The notes: a model not told the origin generated them from the sequence alone. 64,000 nt of DNA from Rhizomys pruinosus (GCA_009823505.1 VZQC01010577.1:1400088-1464087), one strand, 5' to 3'. Positions 1-12,403 are shown, counted from the first letter of the stretch. Numbers and translations are program-made.

Positions 1-287
1 TACCCCTGGTTCCATTCTATTCCGTGAGCCTTATGTGTAGAAATTCCATTGTAGATGTGCCACTTAGTGTAGGGCATCACCTGGACATTTACTGTCTTTC
101 TGTGATCAGTTGTGGAATCCTGTAATAGTCTCTATTCGCTGTGAAAGAAGCTTCTTTGATGAGTGGTGACAGCTATATTTTTTTGTAAATATAAGGATGT
201 ATATAGTAAGACATTACATTTGTCTAGGGATGAGACAACCTTGGTGCTTTCTCTAAGATCTATGGCTTCTCCAACTTTGAGTATTTG
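1..287 (-). mobile_element. L1 3'-UTR segment, antisense
   Basis: Resembles the reverse complement of the old rodent L1 (Lx-type) 3' UTR: GATGAGTGGTGACAGCTATA, then AAGATCTATGGCTTCTCC. It ends where a sense segment starts at about 288, a possible 5'-inversion junction. The left end is outside the window. Confidence 0.7.
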
Positions 288-750
288 ACCACTGTGGAAG
301 AGGGAGCAGAAAGACTGTAAGAGCCAGGGAGGAAGTGCATGACCATAGGGAGTCTTACTGGCTCCTAGGACTTGTTTGTATGAACTTACAGCATTGGTGA
401 CAGCATGCACTTGTGCTTGCTGTCAGGCAAACTCAAGCAGACAAAAACCAAGCATAGTACTATGGAATGGGTAGCAGCTCCCAATTTTTTGTTGAAGAAT
501 TATTTGAAGCTGATTATTACTGGGTCAGGAAGAGCTAATCTTGATTAGAGGAGTGACTCTAAGTAGGCTGACTAGACTCTGTGTGTGAGCTTGTACTGAG
601 GGACATCTGGGAACATTAACTAGACTCAATAAGCCTTCATGTAAATGACAGAATGCATGAAAATTAGTCACAAGTATGAGATGGTGCTGATTAAAAAGGG
701 GGAAAAAAGAGGTTAAAATGTTGTATTAAATACACAAATATTCAATAAAA
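288..750 (+). mobile_element. L1 3'-UTR segment, sense
   Basis: Starts CACTGTGGAAGAGGGAGCAG and continues with GTAAGAGCCAGG, GACAGCATGCAC and a terminal ATTCAATAAAA. The same motif order recurs at 50.7, 55.9 and 57.4 kb. Family assignment is from memory of rodent L1 3' UTRs. Confidence 0.75.
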
Positions 751-761
751 AGGTACATATG

Positions 762-980
762 ATCTGGGGAAATTTCTCAGTGGTTAAGAACACTGGGTGC
801 TCTTCAGAGTTCCTGAATTTAGTTCCCAGTTCTCACATGGTAGCAACCAACTATAGGCCACTGCAGTTCTAGGGGATTCAATGCCACCTTCTGGTCTCTG
901 TCTACATTGTAGGCAAGCATTGTGCAGACACGCTAAGCACTCATCCATATAAAATAAATATAAATAAATAATTTTAAAAG
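762..980 (+). mobile_element. B2/B3-type SINE, old
   Basis: Diverged tRNA-like head (CTCAGTGGTTAAGAACACT), middle ending in CCTTCTGGTCTCTG, and an A/T-rich tail with repeated AATAAATA. Confidence 0.75.
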
Positions 981-1228
981 ATATGTGGTTATAGAAAGAA
1001 CATAGAAAAGTGTTCAAATGACTCTTACCCACTTCAAGTTTCTAATATTTCACCAACAATATTTTACCTGGTAAAATCACATCATGTAAATAATTTATTT
1101 TATTCTAATTTCTTGGAAAAATGCCTGAAACTCGAGAGCTTTCTTATCTTTATAAATATAACAAATTGTTTTATTAAACAAAATACTACCACATTTTAAC
1201 TTTATTCATGTTAAGAATTGAACATGAT

Positions 1229-1466
1229 CGGGGCTGGAGAGATGGCCTAGCGGTTAAGAGCGCCGACCGCTCTTGCAGAGGACCCGGGTTCGATCCCCAG
1301 CACCCACATGGCGGCCGAGAGCCGTCTGAAACTCCAATTCCAGGAGAGCTCCAGTTCCAGGGGAGTCCGACACCCTCTTCTGACCTCCGCGGCGTTGCAC
1401 GTCACGGGTGCACAGACTTGCATGCACACAATACATTCATACACATACGGGAAAAAAAAAAAAAAA
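1229..1466 (+). mobile_element. B2 SINE, young, 17-bp-duplication subfamily
   Basis: Near-intact head GGGGCTGGAGAGATGGCCTA with A and B boxes and a long A tail. Target duplications 1213-1228 and 1467-1481 (AAGAAT(T)GAACATGAT) differ by one base. Contains the tandem AACTCC..TTCCAG duplication. Confidence 0.95.
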
Positions 1467-1507
1467 AAGAATGAACATGATGTACTCTTCCAGCAGCTTG
1501 GTTTGTC

Positions 1508-1800
1508 TTTTAAAAAAATTCATTCTTTTTTAATGTATGTTTTTATTGAGTGTTGTGCATTTCATATAATACATCTGAATCATATTTAGCCCCTTCACCT
1601 ATTTGAACACTCAAATCATTTCATGCATTCTGACATATATGGTAAGGCCTATCAAGTCACATTTTTGTACCCAGATTGCCCTTGGTATAGGTCCAGTCAC
1701 TGGACCCTGGTCAGCCTATCAGACACCACTCCCTCAAAGAAGATCAACTCTCCCTAATCCAGCAGGGCTCAACTGCCAATTGTTTCTCCCCTAAGACTGG
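1508..1800 (-). mobile_element. L1 3' end, antisense
   Basis: Begins with the complement of an L1 tail (TTTTATTGAGTGTTGTGCAT) and runs into a block with CACTGGACCCTGGTCAGCC, like the block at 60.8 kb. Confidence 0.7.
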
Positions 1801-2339
1801 AACTTGTTACCCATTTCCTCACTTTTTTGCTAAGATTTTATCTGAATGATTTTACATGGATCTTGTAGTAACATGATTGGCTATGACTAGAAAAATGTGT
1901 GATCCAGGGAGAGAATCCCTATGGATGGAGACCACATGTTTTAGCCAAATACACTCACAATAGTTGAAACAGTGTAGACCATAGAGAAGTAATGTGAATT
2001 ATGTGAACTGATCATTATTTATTAAGATATACATTATAGGATAACATTTAGCAGCTAATGTAGGTATTGAAAGGTAAGACACCATGTTTCTAAGAGCATT
2101 CTCTCCCTAACATCAAAATGAGAAAATAATTTTGACATCTCTCAAGTTCTAGACCACATTTCAGCTTTATATACAATGATAAAGCAGTGTGATACATTTA
2201 CATCAATGCTGAGAAGAAATATGGGAGTCCTGAGTCAATTACTAGAATTAACCAGCATGAGATTCAAAGGTTTAAACTCATTCAATTTTCTTTTGCACTG
2301 AAAATTCCCAGGGATCAGGGCATGAATAATGTTCTATAC

Positions 2340-2402
2340 AGAGGAGAGGGGAGAGTAGGGGAGGGTTGGGGAGGGGAGGAGATGAAAAGGAAGGTGAAGG
2401 AA

Positions 2403-2460
<58 letters not shown>
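2340..2460 (+). repeat. Polypurine tract with (GA)n microsatellite
   Basis: About 120 nt that are nearly all purine: a G-rich part followed by about 27 GA repeats. Confidence 0.95.
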
Positions 2461-2463
<3 letters not shown>

Positions 2464-4060
2464 TTCTCATATTACTAGGCAGGAAACAAGCTTGCCCTCT
2501 CTGACCTAACTACTGCAAATCACATATTGTGTAGAAATATCTTTATATTAGGCTCATACTATTTTTTTACTTTTTTCCATAAGAAGTAAATCTTGTCTAT
2601 AAGAACCATAAACACCCAAGTCTTATCACTGTACGTTTAGACAAGTCAAGTCAAACGTCACTAAGTGAAGGTTTACTGCTGAACACATCCAACTCTGAAG
2701 CTGTGAGTTTCACAAAATACCTAGCTCAAAATAGGCAGGAGGATATGGTACTGTATGACTAAGTTTTCTACCTCTCCAAGGGCCTAATAACCAGCCAGAA
2801 ACTTTGCTCTCAAAAGACAAACAATTGTCTGAAGAAACCATAATTACATCCACTGTATTTCCCTTCTGGGTTTTAGCAAAGCTTCATAAACCGTTCTGCC
2901 TCTACAGATTCTCAATTTTTGCTGAAGTACCATGAAATACAGACTCTGTGAGGCAGAACAGTCCACCCAGCAGCAAATCCTGGATGCCAAGCTGTTTGTG
3001 GTTGATGCATTTGTAACTCTGAATCCCAATTCAATCAGGTATATTTTGAAATTACTCAACAGATAGATTTGAACTGCACATAATTATCAGATACCAGTAG
3101 CCATCAAAATCAAATGCCCTAACTTGTTCTTCACTTTTAAAGGTTAAAATCTACATGCATCATACTAACTCCAGTGTGAGAAATTTCTAAGGCCAAGACC
3201 TATGGATATTTGGGGATTTTTAGACTAAACTTGACATTTATGTATTTTGTTATCTACTTAACATTAGAATTTCATCCTCCTTTAGTACAATAACAAATTA
3301 ATATAGGTATGGTAATGGTATTTAACACCATGTCATATGATTTTATTTGCAAAAATCTGTAAGATTTAAAATTAAAAGTTACTGGGCTACAGATTACTAA
3401 ACTTCCCTTTGGAAAAAATATGATGTAAGTCTTCTGTGACTATTCTAGTGGGGAAAGGGTTAGATATGGTTTTAAGTTAGTAAGAATTATATAATCAAAG
3501 ACAAAAAATTATTTTATTCATTCAGAGGCTATACTGTCACAATGGATATGTGTTGATGTTGAATTGACAGGAGCGTTTGCTTTAATTGGGGCTACCAGGA
3601 AGTCAAAGCCTCTGACAGAATTAAGGAGCGATGATTTGTTAAATCCTTTTTTGTTAAAGGTCTAAGTCAAACTTTGTCCTTGTGGGAATGTGTCAAGTGA
3701 AAAATTCAAAAATCAGAGAGCATTTTCACAGCATAGGAGAAAGAGACTTCTAGAGGAGAAACATTTGTAGATGATTGTTTGTACAAATCTTTTGGAAACC
3801 TGTCCAGTTCTTAAATTCTCCAGAATCAATGCATTGTCTCCAAACTCTCCTCCAGATTTGTGCTGTGTGACCCTCTGTAATGTGACAGGTTCAGGATTTT
3901 TGATCTTTACATTTTCCTGCAGATTTTAATAGCAATTTAACTTTTTAATCCCATATTAGAAATAGTTTGGTTTTCCTAACTGAAATGAAAAAGAGACAAT
4001 AGCTCATATATGAATAGAATCCAAGGTATTTTTGATGTTCCCAGCAACATATCCATTTGT
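2461..4060. other. Intergenic, nothing recognised
   Basis: AT-rich with no long frame, OR motif or clear repeat. Probably old decayed sequence. Confidence 0.6.
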
Positions 4061-4160
4061 CATCTATATTTATTATCTATCTATCTATCTATCTATCTAT
4101 ATGTATATCTATCAATCATCTATCTACCTATCTATCTATCTATCATCCATCATCCATCAA
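4061..4160 (+). repeat. (TATC)n microsatellite
   Basis: Runs of CTAT/TATC with interruptions, then CATC variants. Open frames over it are repeat artefacts. Confidence 0.95.
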
Positions 4161-4843
4161 TATCTTCTACATATATGCCATTATATGAAAACATTTTTAA
4201 AAACCTATCTTTTGCAAGGGACACTGAAGATTGTTTCCAATAGGCAGATACAGGTTACAACAGAGCAAGGAAAATCATCCATACATTACATTGGACTGTA
4301 CTATTAAACCTTGTACAGTTAAAAAAATAGAAGAAAAAAACCGGAGATGTTGGAAGAGTTTTGTAATTTTCACAATAAGAGCTTTCAGGAAATTGTAGAG
4401 TCTGTGGATTCCCATCTTGTAAATACTGAAAGCCAGTGGAGAGAGAAAATATACTGTAAAACATCCCAAGATACAAAAGAAACAATTATCACATTGACTA
4501 AAAAAAGTAGTACTTCTAAGTAAAATCTGGGCTTCTATGCACAAATACTGAGAATATTGACAAGGTCTAACAAAGCACTAAAGTGACATTTACACCCTTT
4601 TCAGTAGAAACAAATGGGTTCATTTATATACATTTGTGGATATAAGCTGACAAAACTAAGCAATATATTGGTCAATGGACATTTCTGTAGAAACCAATGA
4701 GTATAAAATCAAGATTGTAGTTATCTGTCACCAGCATGGAGACAGTTATAACTAGGAATGGGCAGATAAAAGGCTTCTAAGCTACTGGTATATGTTCAGT
4801 TGTTTAACCTGGAGAAAGATACATGGTTGTTCATCACAACTGG

Positions 4844-5111
4844 GGTTTTTTTTTTTTTTGCATTTTCCTTTTTTTTTATTTTATTTATTTTTGTATGTGT
4901 ATGGATGTACTGTCTGTATGTAGGTTTGTGCACCCGTGTCGTGCAATGCTGCAGAGGTCAGAAGAGGGTCTCGGATTCCCCTGAAACTGGAGTTCTCCTG
5001 GAATTGGAGTTGCAGACTGTTCTTAGCCACCATTTGGGTGCTGGGGATCAAACCCGGGTCCTCTGCAAGAGCAGTCAGTGCTCTTAACCGCTAGGCTATC
5101 TCTCCAGCCCC
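4844..5111 (-). mobile_element. B2 SINE, 17-bp-duplication subfamily
   Basis: Reverse complement of the B2 body, ending in the complement of GGGGCTGGAGAGATAGCCTA. CACAACTGG on both sides (about 4836 and 5111) is the target duplication. Confidence 0.93.
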
Positions 5112-5141
5112 ACAACTGGTTTTTAAATCTACAATACATAT

Positions 5142-5142
5142 T

Positions 5143-5174
<32 letters not shown>
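5142..5174 (+). repeat. (GT)n microsatellite
   Basis: About 16 GT repeats just beside the B2 at 4.8-5.1 kb. Confidence 0.95.
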
Positions 5175-6268
5175 TCATGGGTGAACATGTGCACATGTTC
5201 ATTTTAGCCTCAAAAGCTTCTAATGTGTAAGACAATAAGATTCTTCAGTAGATCATCTTGGAGCTTATGGTAGCAGAATCAATGAAGTGTCAAATGCTGT
5301 CAGCTTCTAAAGTTTCAGGCATTAACTCCTAGCATGCCCCACTGAAAAGAAATGGTGGTGTCTAGATTTTTTAATATAGTGTTGTACTTTTTATAAAATT
5401 TCTCAGGTACTGTCTCAGATCCTATTTTTCTATGGAATCCAAATTTTGAAATGCATACAAAAATCAAGCCTCTCAAGAAAGCATAGACTCTTTTCTTCAG
5501 TTGTAGGCTAAGGCTGGAGGTAATATTGGGATTTCTGGTATGTACATCTTCACCAGCATATAGTCTGATGTTCCAAGCAGCATAGCTTCCATGTCAATTA
5601 ATGAACATGTTATCTGCTTTATCAATCTAGAGTGCTGAGGGGAAGGTTGAGATGACACTGAATCTAGGAGAAATGAAATGGTACCCGATCTTCTCTGCTT
5701 AAACTACGATTTTTAATCTGTTATCATCCATCTAAACAGAAAGCGAATTGAAAGAAAGTCTAGAACATTTCATTACTTCTAGTTATTAATACTTGAAGGC
5801 ACAGAACGAAGTGAGATTTCTGAATTATCTTAAAATATGTGTAAATATAACAGGAAAACTGTGCATACACACATATGTCCATGGACATGTGTTGATGAAA
5901 TTTTCAAAACGATATTCAATTTTTCCTTTTCTCTTTAAATCATATATATCACATACTGGAGAAAGAAAATTCAGAACATTTAAATAAAAAGAATATTCTA
6001 TAAATGCCCCAAACTGCAGCCACTAGAGAGATTAATGGCAAATATGTCTTATGACTATACATATTACCATTTCACAATAGCAAATAGTTTTATTAAATAA
6101 TTTATATGCTTGTGGTAGTACTTATAAGTTGTGTGGAATAATCTGAAAACAAAGCATGCTATTCACATATTTATTTTTCAAGTTCTAACATGCAATTTGT
6201 TTGCTTTATAGTTTATATATGTTTAATACAACCATATTTACATTTCTCAAGTAACGAACTTAAAATTT
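5175..6268. other. Intergenic, nothing recognised
   Basis: AT-rich, with no gene or repeat I can name. Confidence 0.6.
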
Positions 6269-6462
6269 TTTAATTTATTTTTATTTTATGTGTACGTGTA
6301 TTTTTCCTGCATGTGTGTGAGTTCACTCATGCAGTACAATGCCCATAGGCCAGAAGAAGAAAGAAGACATCAGATCAACTGGAACTGGAGTTACAGATAG
6401 TTGTTAGCCACCATGTGGGTGCTGGGGACCAAACCAACTGCTAATCCATCTCTCCATACCCA
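6269..6462 (-). mobile_element. B2/B3-type SINE, old
   Basis: Contains GCCACCATGTGGGTGCTGGG and GGAACTGGAGTTACAG in antisense; the tRNA-like head is shortened. Ends 267 nt before the gene A ATG. Confidence 0.85.
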
Positions 6463-6729
6463 GTAATAAAGTGTTAAATAAAATCTTCTACTTACTTTTT
6501 GCTCCCTGAAGAATTTTTTTTTCCCTTGGAATTCCTAATTAGACTATGTCACAATTACTGTGTAACTTAAACTCTTGCACAGAGAGCACAAACCAGAGTT
6601 CTCTCTCATAAAGTTAATATGCTTCATCGCTCTCTTTTCATATAAGCTTGGAACAATTCCTGCAGCATCGAGATCACACAGAAGGTGCAGTCTGGATGGG
6701 ATGATTATACCAACTTCTATGTCTCTTGA

Positions 6730-7674
6730 ATGGCCAAAAGCAACCATTCAATAGTAACGGAGTTCGTCCTCCTGGGGCTGACTGAAGACCCAAGGCTTCA
6801 AGTCATTCTTTTTGTAATCCTTCTCTTCATCTACTTATTTAGCATCCTGAGTAACCTCGGGTTAGTTCTGTTAATCCAAATCAGTCCTCACCTTCAGTCC
6901 CCCATGTATTTTTTCCTCAGCCACCTGGCTTTTGTTGATTTCTGTTATACCTCCTGTGTCACACCAAACGCTCTGGTAAATTTTTTGCGTGAGATTAAAA
7001 GCATATCATTTTATGGATGTGCAGCTCAAGTGTGTTTCTTCACGACATTTTCCGTGTGTGAAGTTTTCCTGCTGTCTGTGATGGCCTATGACAGGTACGT
7101 GGCCATCTGCAATCCTTTGCTCTATGTAATTCTCATGCCAAGGAAACTCTGTTTTCAAATAGCTACTACCACATATGTTTATGCTTTCATCACTGCAGTC
7201 ATTCAGACAGCGACAACGTTCCTTTTGTCTTTCTGTGACTCCAACCTGGTAAACCAGTTCTTCTGTGAAGACATCCCCCTGATGGCTCTGGCTTGTTCTA
7301 GCACCCAAGTCAAAGAACTGATGCTGCTGAGCATGGCCGGGTTCAATGTGTGCTGCTCTCTGCTCATCGTTCTCGTCTCCTATGCCTTCATCGTGTCCGC
7401 CATCCTGAAGAAGCACTCCGGGGAAGGACGGCGGAAAGTCTTCTCCACCTGTGCTTCCCACTTGTCCTCTATTGCCATATATTATGGGACTATCATTTTT
7501 ATGTACTTACAACCTGAGTCTAGTCATTCACTGAATACGGACAAATTTGCTGCTGTTTTCTATGTGGTAGTCATCCCCATGCTCAATCCGTTAATCTACA
7601 GCTTAAGAAATCAGGAGGTGAAAAATGCACTCAAAAGAAGTATGGGTAAGATTCCTTTGAGTGTTAACAAATAA
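6730..7674 (+). CDS. Olfactory receptor gene A, OR5-like, intact
   Basis: Single-exon odorant receptor of 314 residues, normal OR length. It should be a class II seven-helix GPCR acting in olfactory cilia through Golf. Seen: N-glycosylation site N5-H-S; N42 of helix 1 (the usual GN is SN here); PMYFFL at 58-63; C97 and C179, the conserved disulphide pair; [10 protein letters not shown] at 118-127; extra loop-2 cysteines C169 and C189; SY at 217-218; an FSTCASH motif at 238-244 preceded by RRKV rather than RRKA; and PMLNPLIY at 283-290. The start is a true ATG and places the glycosylation site at the usual position. By hand count it matches gene B at about 68% of residues. An AATAAA lies at 8420-8425. 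A 5' non-coding exon is expected for ORs but cannot be placed. Family: OR5, possibly the OR5AL group, from memory only. Confidence 0.95.
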   Translation: MAKSNHSIVTEFVLLGLTEDPRLQVILFVILLFIYLFSILSNLGLVLLIQISPHLQSPMYFFLSHLAFVDFCYTSCVTPNALVNFLREIKSISFYGCAAQVCFFTTFSVCEVFLLSVMAYDRYVAICNPLLYVILMPRKLCFQIATTTYVYAFITAVIQTATTFLLSFCDSNLVNQFFCEDIPLMALACSSTQVKELMLLSMAGFNVCCSLLIVLVSYAFIVSAILKKHSGEGRRKVFSTCASHLSSIAIYYGTIIFMYLQPESSHSLNTDKFAAVFYVVVIPMLNPLIYSLRNQEVKNALKRSMGKIPLSVNK

Positions 7675-8548
7675 GCCAGGTTGCTGGGAAAACAAGGAAA
7701 TAATACAAAATACAAAGCATATAGTTTTGTCTGGAGTAGGACAGGAAATGTTCACAAGGAGGATACAAAAACGAATGCCATGCCTTTTGGCTCATTTTAT
7801 GATTTCTCTAGATCAAAGACTCCTTGTGTCCATTCATTTGATCTCAGTAGTCACCATTATTTTAGAATACTGTGGATGAAGACAAACTCCTTGAGAATTT
7901 TTTTTTATTTTTGAGGATTTCATACACAAGTGTGGTATATTTCTCTCATTTCTACTCTACCTTCTTTCCTTTTCATGTCCTCCCATGTAGTGCTCAGAAA
8001 TCTGAATTTTTTTTACCTGAAGATTTAAAAAAATAATAATTAGTAATGAGAATAATAGCAATTTGAAATAGTAACTTTTTCAAGTTGATTTGAGACTGAG
8101 AACTTTGGAAAGCATTGGACAATATGACTTGCAGAATAAATGACACAGAGAGGATGTCAATTTTCATCCACAGAGGATCTGGGGAAACAGAGTAAGGCCT
8201 TTCATTGATGTCTCTGTGTCCTTAAATTCTCTCAACACTTTATCGAGTGACTCTTATGAATCTTGTGTCTTACTATTCCCTCCTTCATAAGTCAAACATA
8301 GTCAAATTGTGGCTCAACTGCTTTTGTGATGGTTTGTTTCATTTCAGTCCAAAATATTATCATAATATATTCGCCTAATTCTGCTTATTTTATGACTCTC
8401 TGTAATGAATCTGATTCTTAATAAAATGACTTTCAAACATATACTACATCTATGTTGTCATGTTTTGACTAACTGAATGTCAGAATAGTAGCCTCATTAA
8501 ACAACGTGAAACTATTGGTTAAAAAGTAAGTAAATATGCTGTTTGGTG
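7675..8548. other. Gene A 3' flank
   Basis: AT-rich sequence holding the probable 3' UTR of gene A; no repeat recognised. Confidence 0.5.
8420..8425 (+). promoter_or_regulatory. Candidate poly(A) signal, gene A
   Basis: AATAAA about 745 nt after the gene A stop and outside any repeat I recognise. Placement by motif only. Confidence 0.3.
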
Positions 8549-8665
8549 ACTCAACCCTCTGGAGGCAGATGAAAATCTCTGTGAGTTCAAGACCAACCTT
8601 GTCTACATAGGGAGTTCCAGGCCAGCTGAGGCTACAGGGAGACCCTGGTTCAAAAAGACCAAAAT
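8549..8665 (+). mobile_element. B1 SINE, 5' truncated
   Basis: GTGAGTTCAAGACCAACCTT and CCAGGCCAGCTGAGGCTACA, the B1 core. Confidence 0.85.
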
Positions 8666-9559
8666 ATTAAACAGCATATTTCATAACTACTGCTCAAAAT
8701 ATAATAAACACCAAAGCTCTAAACAATTTAATAGTAAGATATTTCATATCTGATAATTAATACTTATAGCCAAATGTGACCATGTCTATATCTCTTAACA
8801 CTTAAAATGAACAACAATCAACGTATTTTATGAAGATGAGATTTAAAATTCCCTTTCTTTCCCAGATAGTAGTCTCAATGGTAAGTGAGTTTGTTTAAAC
8901 TTTCATAAATAAAAACATGTAACTCTATAGATTTGCTTATTATGACTCAGTAATTTAGTAAAAAAAAAGATTTAAATCTATTTATCTCAGATAATTTTAC
9001 AACAGTAATTCTGTTGTGAAAACTGCAAAATTCCATTGTGAAAACTAAAGACATTGAGACATCATGGACAGTTTGCACATAGTTGTATGCTACATATATG
9101 GTGATGGCAGTAAATCAATCAAATCTAATTTGATCATTAAATTTGATATCAAAATGAATTTATTAACTTCCAAGGATTGAATGAATGCCTGAACTGTGGG
9201 TTAAAATTAAATTAATATTAAAAAAATATAGTTTGGTATTTATCATGAGTAAACCCTGGCCTGGGTCCACTTATGAATTTATAGTTAGCTAATGCTTTAC
9301 CTGAGAATTAGCTGATTTAAGATGATTCTGCCTGGGAAATATGGCTCAAATCCATGTGATCTCTCACTGCTCAACAGAATAGCAAGAGTCTGGGCTACCG
9401 GCAAAAGTAGAAGAACGAAGTAGGAAGGCGAAACACACTAGAATTTTTTTTTTTTCTTTTCTGATACAAGATTTCAGGTAGTCTAGACTGGCTGTTTAAG
9501 TAGGGAAGCAGAGGCATTGAGACTACTGGACACTTTCACATGTGAGCTTGTGGGGATGT
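8666..9559. other. Intergenic, nothing recognised
   Basis: AT-rich; no gene or nameable repeat. Confidence 0.55.
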
Positions 9560-9800
9560 TGGCATCAGATATGGGACCCATACAAACTCAGACAAGGTTC
9601 CAGAATGGAACAAATGAAATGGATTCCCAGCCCTGGACTGGGAACTGCTGGAGACTGATGACTGCTGGTTGAGGGAGAGCATGCCTTACTGAAGATTTCC
9701 ATATGGGTTCAGTGGGTGAATTTGCACAGAAGGATATCTGGGTTCAGAAGTTTGACTGGATAGGATTTAATGTGGATGGTAAAAGCATGAGCTCTGATAG
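9560..9800 (+). mobile_element. L1 3'-UTR fragment, sense, diverged
   Basis: Motif order (CATACAAACTCAGACAAGG, GACTGATGACTGCTGGTTGA, GCACAGAAGGATATCTGGGT) parallels the L1 blocks at 50.8 and 56.1 kb. Confidence 0.6.
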
Positions 9801-9904
9801 GGGTTTGGGGACATAGATGGGGCCCTAAGTTTGATTAGGAACCATTGTATGAAACGTACAAATGCTCAGTTAAAAAATTCAGAAAGCAAAACAGTGAATT
9901 TCTG

Positions 9905-10045
9905 CTCCTCCTTCTATTACCTCCAGAATGATAGGATTAAAGATGTGCACCATCATAATTGGCCTTACCCAGAGTTAAGAATCGAACCCAGGCCTGTGTG
10001 TATCATAGGCAAGCATTGTATCAACTGAGATATAATCCCAGCTTA
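9905..10045 (-). mobile_element. ID/B4-type SINE, old
   Basis: GATAGGATTAAAGATGTGCA and GAATCGAACCCAGGCCTGTG give a B1-like part and an ID-like tRNA part in antisense. Confidence 0.65.
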
Positions 10046-10447
10046 CCTTAACACAGTTTCAAGGTTACTTTTTGTGTCAAGTTTGTTATTAAGACCCTGC
10101 CTAAAATAAGTGAATTGGCTGGTGCAAGACACAGAGTTCCAAGATAATAGGACTTACAACCAGACGTTTAATTAGTGCCATTAACTCAACCAAATTTCTA
10201 CAGCTGCCTAAAATATCATTCTCAGTTTGGGGATACTAAGTCTTCATAGCCTCATATGCTTATATTCAAAAGTTGTGCATTTTCTAATAAAACTTCCAAG
10301 ATGTCTCAAATTTAATTATTAATTCTAAAAGTTGATAAACAGACTCATAAGGAAAACATAATTAATTACAACACTCTAACAATAAAGTTATCTTTAAGCA
10401 GGAATTGTGAAAATATATTTGTGATTTGAGCAAAGGAAATCAATTTT

Positions 10448-10560
10448 AAGTCAAGCATGGTTACAGATACCTATTATCCCAGAACTTGGGAGGCTGAAGA
10501 GGAGGAACCAGCTACCATGCGATAGACTGTGAAACTCTGTCTCAAAAATGGTAAATATAT
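10448..10560 (+). mobile_element. B1-related SINE, old
   Basis: TCCCAGAACTTGGGAGGCTG and AAACTCTGTCTCAAAAATGG, a diverged B1 or B4 3' part. Confidence 0.6.
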
Positions 10561-11289
10561 AAATGAATTATTTCTTTTAAAATATTTCTGTAATAAATGA
10601 TTTATAGATTGTCAGAGGGTTATCCAATGTACATGAAATATGTTCAATGACCACTTACAAATTTCACACCTTTAATAAGATAAATCCTAACATAAAAACA
10701 CATTAAAACTTGATATCTACTGAAATGATGTTTGCTTTCTTTTATTCAGTTTCCTGATACTTAGGATCAGCAGAGTAATCTGTCAGTCCAATAGTTATTT
10801 TTGCCTATTAAGTGAATTGCATCCCAAAAGATCAGCCTTTGCATAATTGCTTAATTTGTGAATCATCATTATATTTCTGGTTCATAAATTATTTAAAGTG
10901 ATATAATTCAAGTAGAATATTCTAGAGGGACTAAGAAGCCAAACAAAACAGACGCATATATCAAAGCAATGCTAAGTATCATTGGCCTCTGCATGGTTGC
11001 TTCAAGGTATATTGGACTTTGTTGTGATTTTGCTGTGGATTAGATACAAACAATATGTGTTGGAGATGTAAAAATAAGTAATTGGAGTACCTGAAAGTAG
11101 ATTAGAAGAACACAAAATTGTATCCATTAATTTAATAGTTCTACAAGTAGATTTCATTTCTCTACTAATTGCTGGGTTTTTCTAGGTGTGTATCCAATAA
11201 TATTTCAGATGTTGAGACTAATCTGTGAATTATATTCCATACATGTTCGTGACTCATACCCCCTTCATATTTCAACTTTTTCAAACCTT
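10561..11289. other. Intergenic, nothing recognised
   Basis: AT-rich; no gene or repeat identified. Confidence 0.55.
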
Positions 11290-11930
11290 CCCTTCAACCT
11301 GGAAGCAAATATGTAAAGAGCCTGCCTAATGCGTGCCTTCTCCATCTTACCATTGCCCATTACCTCTGTTTCTTTGTCTCCCTCAAGTAGCAGACATTCT
11401 GGAGGGGTTCATAGAATTCACTTCATCTTTTTCTTCTACTTGTCAACATATTAGGTTCTGACATTTATCAGCATTGCAGTTTATTTATTCTAAGTTCACC
11501 AACATTGCCTTCATACCAACTCTAATGAAAATTTCTCATTTGATTTCATTGAAGCACTAGACTGTTGTCATAAAATTTCATGTGGGAAGGCAACATCCTC
11601 TGGGTTCTAACTACCAGCATTTCTGCCATTGATGACTATCTCTTGGTCTACTTTTACTTTCTGTGTGTACCACACTCTGTTGTAGTAGGAAGTTTCCCTG
11701 GTAAGAATTGTAAACTGCAGTAGTTTCCTCTCTATCCCCACACTTTAGGTTCCATGAGATGTAGAGGTTCCACTATAGATATGTCACCTAGGATGGGCAT
11801 CTTTCAAATGTTTATTCTCTGTGTGTGACCAGTTGTGGAACTCTGTGGTAGTCTTCATTTGTTGCAATAAGAAGCTTTGATGAGTAGTGTATGGTATACT
11901 TGTCTATAAGTGTAATGATTCATATTTAGC
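11290..11930 (-). mobile_element. L1 3'-UTR fragments, antisense, diverged
   Basis: The right part (CCAGTTGTGGAACTCTGTGG, GATGAGTAGTGTATGGTATA) matches the antisense block at 80-200 and 55.85 kb. The left part is weaker. Confidence 0.6.
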
Positions 11931-12006
11931 ATAAGAAGGCTACCCTGGTTTACATAGCAAGTGCCAGGATACCTGTGGATACTAGGCAGGCTTTCTCTCA
12001 AAAAAA
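11931..12006 (+). mobile_element. B1 fragment, old
   Basis: AAGGCTACCCTGGTTTACAT followed by a CTCTCAAAAAAA end. Confidence 0.4.
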
Positions 12007-12387
12007 TCTACTCTAACTTCATGTCCAACCAGTGAGCTAGAAAGTCTACTTTGCTTTTTTGTCATAGAACAGCTTTTCAGCACTACAGAGAATAAGACTC
12101 TAAAAAATAGCATTGTAGTGGCACTTGTCATGAAATATCCAACTAATTGTGACAAATTATCTTGAAACTATCATGCAGTTACAAAGGGAACCATCAGAAT
12201 TCCAGTTGGCTACATTCCTGCCCAACTTACATGGTTGAGGCATTACATGTTCATACTCCTCAGTTGCCTGTGCAGTCATCAATAAACCCTCTTGGGTTTG
12301 ATTTGTTGGAAAGAAGTAGTGTGTACTGACAGCAGCCTGTTCTTGAGAGATTTGATTCTTTGGCATTTCCTAGCAGAGAGATCCTTT

Positions 12388-12403
12388 AAGAATGACAACT
12401 ATA
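12388..12403 (+). repeat. Left target-site duplication of inverted L1
   Basis: AAGAATGACAACTATA, identical to 13402-13417. Preceded by CTTT, giving an L1-endonuclease-like TTT/AA site. Confidence 0.95.

Noticed and set aside
4010..4307. Ile/Tyr/Leu-rich frames of 77-91 residues
   Set aside because: Translations of the (TATC)n microsatellite.
7006..7461. 151-residue antisense frame inside gene A
   Set aside because: Shadow of the receptor frame; no independent features. The same holds for antisense frames in B and C.
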